In this document: positions 25,934-34,471 of the stretch, piece by piece
Numbering within the stretch: position 1 is the first letter of the stretch
How the letters are laid out: each line of letters opens with the position of its first letter
From: Frisingicoccus caecimuris
GTDB lineage: Bacteria; Bacillota; Clostridia; Lachnospirales; Lachnospiraceae
Length of the DNA: 64,000 nt
Direction of reading: 5' to 3'
Assembly: GCF_004340975.1 (NCBI RefSeq)
Contig: NZ_SLXA01000001.1
Span: 108,915 to 172,914, forward strand
The notes under the pieces: generated by a model
Databases searched by the model: none
Seen by the model: only the letters and a program-made list of their open reading frames with translations
What the model was told of the DNA's origin: nothing
Position numbers and translations under genes: made by a program

Positions 25934-27121
25934 CTATTTGTTCTTTTTTACAAAATCTTCGTATAACGGAGACATCGCTCTGAGACGTTCTACAATGCCT
26001 TTCACTTTATCAACTACATAATCCATCTCTTCCATCGTATTATCTTCACCCAGGGTCAGACGCAGTGAACCATGCGCGATTTCATGGGGCAGACCGATTG
26101 CCAGAAGTACATGAGACGGGTCCAGTGAGCCGGACGTACAGGCAGAACCGCTGGAACCACAAATTCCCGCCATATCCAACATGATCAGAAGAGATTCTCC
26201 TTCAATAAACTGGAAACTGAAGTTGGCGTTATTCGGCAGTCGTCGGTCTTTGTCACCATTCAAACGTGTATAAGGAATTTCCGCCAGAATCCGGTCGATC
26301 AAATGATTTCTCAGTTCAGTTTCTTTCTTAGTCCGATCGTCCATGGTGGCTACAGCAATTTCTACCGCTTTGCCCAATCCGACAATGCCCGGTACATTTT
26401 CTGTCCCGGCCCGGCGCTTCCGCTCCTGAGCGCCGCCATGAACAAAGGAACGAATCTTCACGCCCTTGCGGATATACAGGAAGCCAATCCCCTTTGGTCC
26501 ATTCAGTTTATGGCCGCTGGCGCTGAGCATATCAATATTCAGCTCATCAACGTTGATCGGAATCTGCCCAAATGCCTGAACCGCATCTGTATGGAACAGG
26601 ATGCCATGTTCACGGGCAATGGCTCCGATTTCTTTAATCGGCTGAATCGTTCCAATTTCATTATTTGCAAACATAACAGAAATCAAAATTGTTGTCGGAC
26701 GAATGGCTGTTTTTAATTCGTCCAGTTTAATGATGCCGTTTTCATCCACATCCACATAAGTCACTTCATATCCGCGCTCTTTTTCAAGATACTCGCATGT
26801 ATGAAGAATCGCATGGTGCTCGATTTTGGATGTAATAATGTGATTGCCTTTATTTTTATAAGCCTCGGCTGTTGCTACAAGAGCCCAGTTATCAGATTCG
26901 GACCCGCCAGCTGTAAAATAAATGTTGGCAGCGTCTGTCCCAAGGGCTTTGGCTATAATCTCGCGGCTTTCTGTAACTACTGTTTTATTTTTGGCTCCCA
27001 GATCATAGACCGTGGAAGGATTTCCGTAATTTTCAGTAAAATACGGCAGCATAGCTTCTACGACTTCAGGTCGTGTCGCCGTCGTTGCTGCATGATCCAG
27101 ATAAATAATCCTCTTATCCAT
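25934..27121 (-). CDS. nifS: cysteine desulfurase (NifS/IscS)
   Basis: A 395-aa protein from ATG 27121, which gives the canonical N-terminus with IYLDHAATT. The PLP lysine is in LSASGHKLNGPKGIGFLY, and the catalytic cysteine loop GSSGSACTSGSLDPSHV follows the class I pattern. It removes sulfur from cysteine and passes it to NifU and MnmA, both encoded downstream. It lies 25 bp after the IscR-like regulator. Confidence 0.96.
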   Translation of the reverse strand: MDKRIIYLDHAATTATRPEVVEAMLPYFTENYGNPSTVYDLGAKNKTVVTESREIIAKALGTDAANIYFTAGGSESDNWALVATAEAYKNKGNHIITSKIEHHAILHTCEYLEKERGYEVTYVDVDENGIIKLDELKTAIRPTTILISVMFANNEIGTIQPIKEIGAIAREHGILFHTDAVQAFGQIPINVDELNIDMLSASGHKLNGPKGIGFLYIRKGVKIRSFVHGGAQERKRRAGTENVPGIVGLGKAVEIAVATMDDRTKKETELRNHLIDRILAEIPYTRLNGDKDRRLPNNANFSFQFIEGESLLIMLDMAGICGSSGSACTSGSLDPSHVLLAIGLPHEIAHGSLRLTLGEDNTMEEMDYVVDKVKGIVERLRAMSPLYEDFVKKNK

Positions 27122-27146
27122 CTTATCTTCTCTCCATTCATATATA

Positions 27147-27596
27147 TTATTTTGAGCAATATGCTTTTTGACCGGTTTCGTCTTTAATTTCCGGGCTGTT
27201 CGCAACGATCTCCTCCAATGTCATAGAGTCCATCGTATCATTAATACTATTATTTATACGCTTCCAGACATATTTGGTGACACAGGAATCAAATTTGGCG
27301 CATTTGTTTTCACTGTCCGGACAATCGACCACGACCATCTCTCCTTCCAGAGCCCTTAAAACATCCCCTACGGAAATCTCTCCCGCTGGTTTTGCCAGCT
27401 GATAACCGCCATTAGTTCCCCGGATACTCGAAATCAGTCCAGCTTTTTTCAGTTTGGCAAACAACTGTTCCAGATAGCTTTCAGATAACCCTTCCCGGTT
27501 GGCAATAGTGCTGATCGATATGGGTTCTTCCTTTGAAAACAAAGCCAGATCTACCGCTGCTCTCAGACCGTATCGGCCTTTTGTTGAAAGTTTCAT
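27147..27596 (-). CDS. iscR: Rrf2 family regulator, IscR-like
   Basis: A 149-aa protein with an N-terminal winged helix (MKLSTKGRYGLRAAVDLA) and three cysteines at 92, 99 and 105, the spacing used by IscR to bind a 2Fe-2S cluster. It is the first gene of the nifS-nifU-mnmA operon and probably senses Fe-S status to control it. A perfect 10-1-10 palindrome (27612-27632) lies just downstream of its promoter and is the likely autoregulatory operator. Confidence 0.92.
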   Translation of the reverse strand: MKLSTKGRYGLRAAVDLALFSKEEPISISTIANREGLSESYLEQLFAKLKKAGLISSIRGTNGGYQLAKPAGEISVGDVLRALEGEMVVVDCPDSENKCAKFDSCVTKYVWKRINNSINDTMDSMTLEEIVANSPEIKDETGQKAYCSK

Positions 27597-27611
27597 ACTC
27601 TCACCTCTTAT

Positions 27612-27632
27612 ATCCGAGTAATTTACTCGGAT
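27612..27632. promoter_or_regulatory. perfect palindromic operator of the iscR operon
   Basis: Half-sites ATCCGAGTAA and TTACTCGGAT with one central base, without a mismatch. It covers roughly +4 to +24 of the predicted transcript, a position suited to repression. Confidence 0.75.
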
Positions 27633-27642
27633 TTATGTTCAT

Positions 27643-27671
27643 AGGATATCACCGAACTCTTTAACTGTCAA
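27643..27671 (-). promoter_or_regulatory. sigma-A promoter of the iscR operon
   Basis: On the minus strand, TTGACA (27671-27666), 17 bp and TATCCT (27648-27643). The -35 lies within the last codons of ligA. Confidence 0.85.
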
Positions 27672-29634
27672 TACGATTTTTCTCAATAAGCTCTAAAAAT
27701 TCGTCTTCTGTGATGATCGGAACGCCAAGTTCCTTCGCTTTTTTGTTTTTTGATGAAGCTGAAGCTGCATCGTTATTGATGAGATAGTTCGTCTTTGAAG
27801 AAACGGAACCTGCCACTTTACCACCTCTCGACTCAATCAGCGCTTTGACTTCATTCCGATTGGCAAAATGATGGACGCTTCCCGTAATAACAAAGGTCAT
27901 ATCCTTTAATATCATCTCATCTTCTGAAAGAAATTCTTTCTCAAGATGTACTTCTGAAAGAAGTTCCTCGACGCGTCCCCGTATTTTTGAATCCGCGAAA
28001 AAACTTTCCACATTTTTTGCAATGATCGGTCCAATGCCTTCAATGGTCGTTATCTCTTCCGCATCTGCCGACATCAAAGCAGCTATATCATCTTTAAAAT
28101 ACCGGCACAGCAGTTTTGCGTTCGAAAGTCCCACGTTCGGAATCCCAAGGCTGTATATGAACCGGGCCGTCGGTATATTGCGTGATTTCTCTATGGCCTG
28201 GATAAGATTTGCATAGGACTTCTCTCCCATCCCCTCCATTTCGATAATTTCTTCTTTATGATCTTGCAGGTGAAATACATCTCTCAAGCCGTGAATAAAC
28301 CCCTTCTGAACAAATTTTTCTAACGTGGCTTCCGACAGGCCCTCGATATTGAAAGCATCCCGGGAAACAAAAAGGGATAACCCCTTGATATGCTTTGCCT
28401 CACAGTCCGGATTTGGGCAGGTCAGCACTTTTACATCATTTTCCTGTAAAATTTTCGTGGGCTGATGGCAAACCGGACAAACTTTCGGAATTTCCAGTGT
28501 GCCACTCCGAGTCAGATTTTCGCTGATCTGTGGAATGATCATATTGGCTTTATACACCATCAATTCATCACCAAGTCCCAGTTCCAGACTCTCCACAATA
28601 CTGACATTATGGATACTGGCCCGGGAAACCGTCGTTCCTTCCAACTGAACCGGTTCAAAAATAGCCACCGGGTTAATAAGTCCTGTTCGCGACGCACTCC
28701 ATTCCACCTCAAGGAGCTGTGTTTTTTCTGTCTCATCGGCCCACTTAAAGGCAATGGAATCTCTCGGAAATTTCGCCGTTGTTCCCAGAGAACGACTGTA
28801 GGCAATATCGTCCAGCGTCAGTACCAACCCGTCCGACGGCAGATTGCTGGATTTTACATGCTCTGAAAACCACTGAATTTCTGCCTCAATATTTGCGGCA
28901 TCTACCTTCTTATATTCCACCGTTTCAAAGCCGAGATGGCTCAGCCACTCCATCTGCTCTCTTCGGGAGTTATGAAAATCCACGTCTTCCGCTTTTACCA
29001 ACGTAAAAGCATAAAAATAGACGCTTCTCTGCGCTGTGATCTCGTTATTTAACTGACGTACCGAACCACTGCACAGATTGCGGGGATTTTTATATTTTGC
29101 CTCCACATCTTCAATACTCTCGTTCAATTTTCTGAAATCCGAATATTTGATCAGAGCCTCGCCCCGAAGTACCAATTCGCCTTCATAAGAAATCTTATGG
29201 GGCAAATTTCGGAACACTCTTGCATTATTTGTAATAACCTCGCCGGTGATACCGTTACCCCGGGTGACCGCTTTGTAGAGCTCCCCCTTCCGGTAAGTCA
29301 GTACGATGGTCAGACCATCCAGCTTCCATGAGAGCAGCCCTTCATGGTTCCCAATCCATGTACGGAGCGCTCCCGCATCTTTCGTCTTATCCAGCGAAAG
29401 CATTGGAGAATCGTGATTCTCCTTTGGCAGCTCGCTGAGCACTTCATAACCCACATGGATAGACGGACTGTCAGCCAGCACCGTTCCTGTTTCTTTTTCG
29501 AGAGTGAGGAGCCGGTCGTAGAGCGCATCATATTCATAATTACTCATAATTTCACGGGCATCCTGATAATAGGCTTTGGAAGCTTCATTCAATCTCTGAA
29601 TTAATTCCCGCATCTCTTTCAACAAATCATTCAT
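27661..29634 (-). CDS. ligA: NAD-dependent DNA ligase
   Basis: A 657-aa protein. Domains in order are Ia (N-terminal, NAD binding), adenylation with the lysine in LSWKLDGLTIVL (Lys104), OB fold, a four-Cys zinc finger (CPVCHQP, then CPNPDCEAK), helix-hairpin-helix repeats (IEGIGPIIAKN) and a C-terminal BRCT domain (ITGSVHHFANRNEV). It seals nicks in replication and repair. Length is normal. Its start overlaps the rluF stop by 8 bp. Confidence 0.95.
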   Translation of the reverse strand: MNDLLKEMRELIQRLNEASKAYYQDAREIMSNYEYDALYDRLLTLEKETGTVLADSPSIHVGYEVLSELPKENHDSPMLSLDKTKDAGALRTWIGNHEGLLSWKLDGLTIVLTYRKGELYKAVTRGNGITGEVITNNARVFRNLPHKISYEGELVLRGEALIKYSDFRKLNESIEDVEAKYKNPRNLCSGSVRQLNNEITAQRSVYFYAFTLVKAEDVDFHNSRREQMEWLSHLGFETVEYKKVDAANIEAEIQWFSEHVKSSNLPSDGLVLTLDDIAYSRSLGTTAKFPRDSIAFKWADETEKTQLLEVEWSASRTGLINPVAIFEPVQLEGTTVSRASIHNVSIVESLELGLGDELMVYKANMIIPQISENLTRSGTLEIPKVCPVCHQPTKILQENDVKVLTCPNPDCEAKHIKGLSLFVSRDAFNIEGLSEATLEKFVQKGFIHGLRDVFHLQDHKEEIIEMEGMGEKSYANLIQAIEKSRNIPTARFIYSLGIPNVGLSNAKLLCRYFKDDIAALMSADAEEITTIEGIGPIIAKNVESFFADSKIRGRVEELLSEVHLEKEFLSEDEMILKDMTFVITGSVHHFANRNEVKALIESRGGKVAGSVSSKTNYLINNDAASASSKNKKAKELGVPIITEDEFLELIEKNRIDS

Positions 29635-30334
29635 GGACGATTCCTCCCCGCAGTTCTCTCAGCTCACGGCCTTTAATCTCCCGCCACTCGCCTTCTTTAA
29701 GGTCTCCCAACTGAATATTCATAATCCGTATACGTTTTAATGTAACCACGCGGAAATTAAAATATGCGCACATGCGCCGTATCTGGCGATTCAACCCCTG
29801 AGTCAGGATAATACGAAACGTATAGGCGTCCACCTTTTTGACTTTGCATGGTCGTGTCTTTACGCCTAATTCGGAAAGCCATACCCCCTCACTCATTCCC
29901 CGGATAAAGTCTGCTGTAATCCGTTCCCGCACACGAACTTCATACTCCTTTTCGTGGTAATTTCTGGCTTTTAAAATTTCATTCATCAGTTCACCATCAT
30001 TGGTCAGCAAAATCAACCCCGTGGAATCTTTGTCCAGTCGGCCCACCGGATACACCCGCTTCGGATATTTCAAATAGTCAATGATATTATCTTTTTCTTT
30101 GCTGGAGCAGACAATTCCTGCCGGTTTATTCATGGCAAGCACAATCTTTTCTTCTCTGGCCGCACTGACCAGCCTTCCGTCAAAAAGGATTTCCTCTGTA
30201 CCGTCTACCTTTTCGCCCATTCCGGCAATATGTCCATTGATCGTCACTTTCCCGGCCTCAATATGCTTATCGGCTTCTCTCCGGGAACAGATTCCCTGAC
30301 CACTTAAATATTTATTTAATCTCACTTTTTCCAT
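29627..30334 (-). CDS. rluF: 23S rRNA pseudouridine synthase, RluF-like
   Basis: A 235-aa protein. It has an N-terminal S4 RNA-binding domain (RLNKYLSGQGICSRREAD) and a RsuA/RluB/RluF-type catalytic domain with VGRLDKDSTGLILLTNDGEL, where the Asp is catalytic, and LNRQIRRMCAYF. The small size and LNRQIRRM pattern favour the RluF branch (23S rRNA U2604) over RluB, with moderate certainty. Translation is coupled to ligA through an 8-bp overlap. Confidence 0.88.
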   Translation of the reverse strand: MEKVRLNKYLSGQGICSRREADKHIEAGKVTINGHIAGMGEKVDGTEEILFDGRLVSAAREEKIVLAMNKPAGIVCSSKEKDNIIDYLKYPKRVYPVGRLDKDSTGLILLTNDGELMNEILKARNYHEKEYEVRVRERITADFIRGMSEGVWLSELGVKTRPCKVKKVDAYTFRIILTQGLNRQIRRMCAYFNFRVVTLKRIRIMNIQLGDLKEGEWREIKGRELRELRGGIVHE

Positions 30335-30356
30335 AATTATCTTCCTTTATCCCAAT

Positions 30357-30394
30357 AAAAGGTTTCTACTACCTCTGGTAATAGAAACCTTTTA
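30357..30394 (-). terminator. terminator upstream of rluF
   Basis: AAAAGGTTTCTA-TTACC pairs with GGTAGTAGAAACCTTTT on the minus strand, a stem of about 17 bp with a U-rich flank. It ends the unit of the preceding membrane-anchored protein gene. Confidence 0.9.
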
Positions 30395-30412
30395 TCTCAA
30401 ATCTTAAAGTGT

Positions 30413-31207
30413 TTATTCAGCAGCTTCTGTCTCCACCGGCTGAGTCTCTTCAGCTGAACTATCTGTTTCTCCGGTTTCAGCCCCTTCACCTTCAACACTT
30501 TCGCCCGTTGTTTCGTCGATCACATCGGAGGTCGGAGAGGATAATCCGTCAATAAAATTCCTGAGAGTTTCATCCTTCGCACAGGCAGCTTCTTTTTCCT
30601 GATATACCGTTGCCATCAGATCTTTGACTTCATCATCTTCATAAAGCTTTGCAATATAAGCCTGAGTCTCCGAATCATATTCATAGGTTGCCGTGGCCCC
30701 GTTCAGCTCTCCACGATAGATGTAGTATGTACCATCTGCGGTACTCTTTACATAAACCATCGTCAGGTTCGGTGCCGGTGTGTTGATACCGCTGATTTTC
30801 AGCTTATCATAAATAAATACAAAATAGGAATTCGCTTCCAGGCCTTTCTTCGTATAACATACTGTATCCGAATAACTTTCGATGATCTTGGATGTCGATG
30901 AAAGAACGTCACCGCTGATCTCATCCTTTGTATTATAAATCCCCTTTAAAGCGTCCACATCACCGTTGGTCAGTGCTGTACGATATCTTTTGATCAGATC
31001 GTTGACTTCCGGATACTTATCTTTTAAAAGACGATCCTTGGAAACCTCATCCTCATTAACAACAACACTTTCCGAAGCCTTTACTGCGGATGTCTGTTTC
31101 TCTTCCGATTTATTCTTCATAGATAAAACGACACCGGCAATTGCTGCTGCGATCACAACAATTGACAACAGAATAATGAGTATTAATTTACTACGGCTTG
31201 TCTTCAT
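30413..31207 (-). CDS. membrane-anchored extracytoplasmic protein, function unknown
   Basis: A 264-aa protein from ATG 31207 after AAAAGGAGG. It has one N-terminal anchor (about residues 8-29), then a soluble domain of about 190 residues with an NTF2-like feel (RYRTALTNGDVDALKGIY, and YYIYRGELNGATATYEYD). The C-terminal tail is very acidic and Ser/Thr/Glu-rich (about the last 35 residues). It has no lipobox Cys and is probably exported and anchored. Such proteins are common in Lachnospiraceae without known function. It has its own promoter and terminator. Confidence 0.7.
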   Translation of the reverse strand: MKTSRSKLILIILLSIVVIAAAIAGVVLSMKNKSEEKQTSAVKASESVVVNEDEVSKDRLLKDKYPEVNDLIKRYRTALTNGDVDALKGIYNTKDEISGDVLSSTSKIIESYSDTVCYTKKGLEANSYFVFIYDKLKISGINTPAPNLTMVYVKSTADGTYYIYRGELNGATATYEYDSETQAYIAKLYEDDEVKDLMATVYQEKEAACAKDETLRNFIDGLSSPTSDVIDETTGESVEGEGAETGETDSSAEETQPVETEAAE

Positions 31208-31233
31208 AGTAATCCTCCTTTTCAATTCTCTTT

Positions 31234-31262
31234 ATTGTACCAAAAAAAGGCGTTTCCGTCAA
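31234..31262 (-). promoter_or_regulatory. sigma-A promoter of the anchored-protein gene
   Basis: On the minus strand, TTGACG (31262-31257), 17 bp and TACAAT (31239-31234), about 26 bp before the start. Confidence 0.8.
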
Positions 31263-31310
31263 CCATCTTGGCTTTTTGATAAAACAATATGAGATTTTTT
31301 CAAAAAAACA

Positions 31311-31339
31311 TTGCAAATTTTTTTCAATTATAGTAGAAT
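31311..31339 (+). promoter_or_regulatory. sigma-A promoter of tRNA-Arg
   Basis: TTGCAA (31311-31316), 17 bp and TAGAAT (31334-31339), 7 bp before the tRNA 5' end. Confidence 0.75.
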
Positions 31340-31346
31340 ACTATTT

Positions 31347-31418
31347 GCACCCGTAGCTCAGTGGATAGAGCAATGGCCTCCGGAGCCATGTGCGTGGGTT
31401 CAATTCCCGTCGGGTGCA
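31347..31418 (+). tRNA. tRNA-Arg (anticodon CCG), probable prophage attachment gene
   Basis: A 72-nt tRNA. GCACCCG pairs with CGGGTGC, discriminator A. The anticodon arm ATGGC-CTCCGGA-GCCAT gives CCG, reading CGG, and the T-loop is TTCAATT. The gene is complete and keeps its own promoter. Prophage genes begin directly after its 3' end, which is the usual position for integration by tyrosine integrases at tRNA genes. Confidence 0.95.
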
Positions 31419-31447
31419 TTTTTTAATTTTATCAGAAAAACCAACAG

Positions 31448-31476
31448 ACACCGATAAACACTGGTTTTGTCGGTGT
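31448..31476 (+). terminator. terminator after tRNA-Arg
   Basis: ACACCGA pairs with TCGGTGT, followed by TTTGTTTTT; it lies 29 bp after the tRNA. Confidence 0.75.
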
Positions 31477-31523
31477 TTTGTTTTTGCGAAAAATGTTATT
31501 CGAATGCTCGTTTTTACGGAATT

Positions 31524-31554
31524 ATGCAACACAATGCAACACGAAATGCAACAC
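31524..31554. repeat. three direct repeats ATGCAACAC next to the prophage end
   Basis: ATGCAACAC occurs at 31524-31532, 31534-31542 and 31546-31554, with steps of 10 and 12 bp, one helical turn each. Clustered short direct repeats beside an attachment site are typical of arm-type binding sites for phage integrases. The rest of 31419-31609 shows no protein gene. Confidence 0.7.
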
Positions 31555-31609
31555 GACTTTCTACTATATAACATGTCAAATTCTTTCATTCATTTTCCTT
31601 ACAAAATAA

Positions 31610-31631
31610 GGCCCCCGGAATCCCGGGAGCC
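31610..31631 (-). terminator. terminator after the lysis genes
   Basis: On the minus strand, GGCTCCCGG pairs with CCGGGGGCC (9 bp, one G-U), tetraloop GATT, followed by TTATTTTG. It closes the phage late transcript 10 bp after the endolysin stop. Confidence 0.88.
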
Positions 31632-31640
31632 AAAGATACA

Positions 31641-32669
31641 TTATTCAATCCAGGCTTTAAACTTATCCACTGGTATATCCATTGCGCCGGCGTAACCGTC
31701 CATTGTATCACTCACCTCGTCATCATACTGCACGGGGTAAAATTCATCACCCTCCAATGATGATACGCAATACACGGCTTTCTTGTATTTATATCCGTCT
31801 GGTGTGATGTAATATAATTCGATGGCATCAATTGGGCTTCCGTCACCAATGACTCCATTCTCCAGATCATTGATGTTATAGGATTTTCCAAATGTGATCG
31901 CCGGCAACCATCCGCTATTCAGCGTGTGTGCCCGTGCCCGGATACTGCCCTTATCCACGCAAATACCGAGATACCGGATAGGTACACCATCACCTTCTCC
32001 GGCCCAGTCTTCATAATTCTTAACCCTTGGCCACCACCGGTCTGTAAAAACCTGATAATAACAATTGACCTGTCCGAGGTCTTTTTTAACCGGTGTCTTG
32101 TTCGGCTCGGCCGGCTTTGATGGTGTTGTATTTCCGGCAGTCTGTGATAAGCCTAAGGCCTTTAGGATGCCGTTTGCGATACATTTTACAATGTCATTAT
32201 AACGATTCGCAAAAAGAGCATTGTCGGCCGGATTGTCGATAAATCCCACCTCAGCCAGCAAAGCATCCATGGTCGTTGAATTTAACACAGCAAGGTCCGG
32301 ACGAATCTTGCTGCCACGATTCTCAAATCCAATGGCGGCCATTCCAGCATTGAGAGCATCCGCCAAAATCTTCGTTCTTCCAGTGTTGGCATAGATACAT
32401 GATTCATATCCGCTCGCGCTTCCATTGAAAGAATTCCTGTGAATGGATAAGCAGATATCGGCGCCAAAATTGTTGCAATCATTAATGTAACCATAATAGT
32501 CGGTATCTACATCCGATGTCCGATTATACCGGATTGAGTGCCCTAATTTGCTGAGTGCAGCGCCGACATCCAATGTCAATCTCAATACATCATCTTTTTC
32601 TTTTCTTCCATAACCACATGCTCCTGGGTCACTTCCGCCGTGACCTGCTACCAAATAAATTTTTGCCAT
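31641..32669 (-). CDS. phage endolysin, N-acetylmuramoyl-L-alanine amidase
   Basis: A 342-aa protein from ATG 32669 after GGAGGA. The N-terminal Amidase_3 domain (about 1-175) carries the zinc and catalytic residues in VAGHGGSDPGA, CLSIHRNSF and LLAEVGFIDNP. A Pro/Thr linker (near 180-195) leads to a C-terminal domain (about 200-342) with DRWWPRVKNYEDWAGEGDG and ARAHTLNSGWLPAI, of the kind found at the end of many Clostridial wall hydrolases and probably wall-binding. It cuts the stem peptide from MurNAc at lysis. Confidence 0.93.
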   Translation of the reverse strand: MAKIYLVAGHGGSDPGACGYGRKEKDDVLRLTLDVGAALSKLGHSIRYNRTSDVDTDYYGYINDCNNFGADICLSIHRNSFNGSASGYESCIYANTGRTKILADALNAGMAAIGFENRGSKIRPDLAVLNSTTMDALLAEVGFIDNPADNALFANRYNDIVKCIANGILKALGLSQTAGNTTPSKPAEPNKTPVKKDLGQVNCYYQVFTDRWWPRVKNYEDWAGEGDGVPIRYLGICVDKGSIRARAHTLNSGWLPAITFGKSYNINDLENGVIGDGSPIDAIELYYITPDGYKYKKAVYCVSSLEGDEFYPVQYDDEVSDTMDGYAGAMDIPVDKFKAWIE

Positions 32670-32671
32670 TA

Positions 32672-32965
32672 CTATTCCTCCTTCGTTGCCTGTTTGATTA
32701 CCTGATTTACATATGTACTGAGACCGGCCACAAGAATGCCCTGCGTGATGGCCGTAAATGCCGCCATTGCAATGTCCTGTAGTGTGCCGCATAAACATGT
32801 CGCAAATACCCAAATGGTACATAATACAATCCCGATAGCTCCGTTGATCAGTGGGATATATTTGTCCTTCACCGCCTCAGCCTTTTTCAGCCCAACACCG
32901 GCAAAATACAACACCATTGCTACGATCAATAATTCTGGTTTTACATAATTAACAATCTGCTCCAT
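32672..32965 (-). CDS. phage holin
   Basis: A 97-aa protein from ATG 32965, which follows AGGAAGGATG. It has two to three hydrophobic segments (about residues 10-27, 40-62 and a moderately hydrophobic third) and a charged C-terminus. The pattern NYVKPELLIVAMVLYFAGVG and FTAITQGILVAGLSTYVNQ fits the Phage_holin_5_2 type. It would permeabilise the membrane so that the amidase reaches the wall. The stop lies immediately before the endolysin start. Confidence 0.85.
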   Translation of the reverse strand: MEQIVNYVKPELLIVAMVLYFAGVGLKKAEAVKDKYIPLINGAIGIVLCTIWVFATCLCGTLQDIAMAAFTAITQGILVAGLSTYVNQVIKQATKEE

Positions 32966-32969
32966 AAAA

Positions 32970-33248
32970 TCATCCTTCCTGGTCATGTGCCTGTTTATTT
33001 ATATGTTTTTCAATCTTGTCGATTGCTTCCGTTACCGGCCCGTTGCACCCCTGCTCCTTCAATCCCTTCAAACACGCGAGGATGCCATAGGTCAACAGGC
33101 ACTGCTCACTCTTCATCTTCTCAATTTCTTCATCCTGTCGATTCTGTTTCAGATACCAACGGTACACTGCAAAAACGACAGAAAAAATGGCCGTAACTGC
33201 GGTAAGCAGACTTGCGGCCGTAATAATCATATGAGTGTCTATGTACAC
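32970..33248 (-). CDS. small phage membrane protein of the lysis cassette
   Basis: A 92-aa protein, probable GTG start at 33248 after GAGG; ATG 33230 has no ribosome site. It has one N-terminal transmembrane helix (about residues 8-28), then a charged coiled-coil-like cytoplasmic part with Cys residues. The layout is like small holin-associated proteins of Firmicutes phages. Relatives are often named as transporter components by automatic pipelines, which the sequence does not support. Its 3' end lies next to the holin start. Confidence 0.6.
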   Translation of the reverse strand: MYIDTHMIITAASLLTAVTAIFSVVFAVYRWYLKQNRQDEEIEKMKSEQCLLTYGILACLKGLKEQGCNGPVTEAIDKIEKHINKQAHDQEG

Positions 33249-33290
33249 TGGATATTACCTCATTTCATGATTTTTCCTACAAAATAAAAA

Positions 33291-33304
33291 GACCATGTCT
33301 GGTC
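33291..33304 (-). terminator. terminator between tail fibre and lysis genes
   Basis: On the minus strand, GACCA-GACA-TGGTC followed by TTTTTATTTTG. The stem is short but perfect. It lies 48 bp after the tail fibre stop. Confidence 0.6.
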
Positions 33305-33351
33305 CCGCTCTGATCTCCATATATATCCTTCTTTGCAGTGATCGATATTTC

Positions 33352-34455
33352 CTAGCTGCTAAATGCAAAAGATGCGTTGATGATCAAATATCTTTCACCT
33401 TCCAAATTTCTCGCTTTGACAACGATACTTCCATCTGTTTTTATCCTTCCGAGCATAAGCGCTTTTTCGGCATCGTCATGTATTGAAATAAGTGTCTCAT
33501 TGATCGGGGCAACACTCAATACACCAACTAAAAGGTCATTATTATTAGCCATTACATTGCTTCCAGATTTTATATACATATTGATCGTGGCGATATTTGC
33601 ACAACTATAAGATATATTTGACGTAGCGACAAATGAAGCTGGATTTGTTGTAAAATTGACCTTTGCGGGAATAAACTTCTTATCAACATCCGCTTTTTTA
33701 TAATAAAGGGAATCATGATTATGGCTTGAATTTGCTTTTCCATTCAGCTTTGCGTCTATTTCAGATTCTGTATAATACCTTCCGTCATGATCACTGCTGC
33801 TCTTATGCGCTGATATGCTGTTGATGACCTCCGTCAGCTTCGAATACAAGGTCGTTGTCCCGGACCACAGGACGGTCCTGGCATGGGCGTGGGCAAAAAC
33901 CCTTCCGCCAAGCTTTTTCAGCCACCCGGCCTTTTTGCCATCATAACTCCCGTCCAATTCGACCATATCTGCCACACTGCAGAGGGTTTCCAACTGCCCT
34001 TCCACCGATGTGATCGCTGCATCCGATATCGTGACCACATACAATGCTTCCTGGTGCAGCATACCGCCGCTATTGATATCTGCGAATGTAAGCTCTGGAA
34101 GCGCCGGTGTATCCGTTGCTGGTGTGCCTTTCACAACCACAAGATCAAAGCTTTCGATTCCTGTATCGGATGTTTTGGAGTACTGGATCGCAATGATATC
34201 CTTTCGGTATTCACCCTGACTGCCGTTTTCAATCACCAACTCTTCATAAAACCCGGGTTCGATACATCCTCTCCGCCCCTGAACGACAATGATCCCATCC
34301 AGGATCCGTATCTTATTTCCGGAAATTATCTGATAACTCAGATTGTTTCCATTGTTCAATATATAACTGTCCGGACCGATCAGACCCTGATGATGCAATC
34401 CGACCTGGCTGGCCTTCACATGGGCCACCCCTTTATAACCATCGATTATCTCCAT
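33352..34455 (-). CDS. phage tail/baseplate fibre protein
   Basis: A 367-aa protein. Residues 1-190 resemble a baseplate-anchoring domain (EIIDGYKGVAHVKASQVGLHH, RKDIIAIQYSKTSDTGIE). A middle region holds two copies of the phage tail repeat (DHDGRYYTESEIDAKL, then NHDSLYYKKADVDKKF), and a C-terminal beta-rich tip domain follows. Such proteins form trimeric side fibres or baseplate appendages. It follows the His-rich tip protein in the late operon. Confidence 0.75.
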   Translation of the reverse strand: MEIIDGYKGVAHVKASQVGLHHQGLIGPDSYILNNGNNLSYQIISGNKIRILDGIIVVQGRRGCIEPGFYEELVIENGSQGEYRKDIIAIQYSKTSDTGIESFDLVVVKGTPATDTPALPELTFADINSGGMLHQEALYVVTISDAAITSVEGQLETLCSVADMVELDGSYDGKKAGWLKKLGGRVFAHAHARTVLWSGTTTLYSKLTEVINSISAHKSSSDHDGRYYTESEIDAKLNGKANSSHNHDSLYYKKADVDKKFIPAKVNFTTNPASFVATSNISYSCANIATINMYIKSGSNVMANNNDLLVGVLSVAPINETLISIHDDAEKALMLGRIKTDGSIVVKARNLEGERYLIINASFAFSS

Positions 34456-34471
34456 TCTATTACGCCCCTTT

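Noticed and set aside
31341..31589. A minus-strand 82-codon frame running through tRNA-Arg
   Set aside because: Its C-terminal part is the antisense translation of the tRNA, a familiar artefact; there is no ribosome site and it crosses the attachment region.
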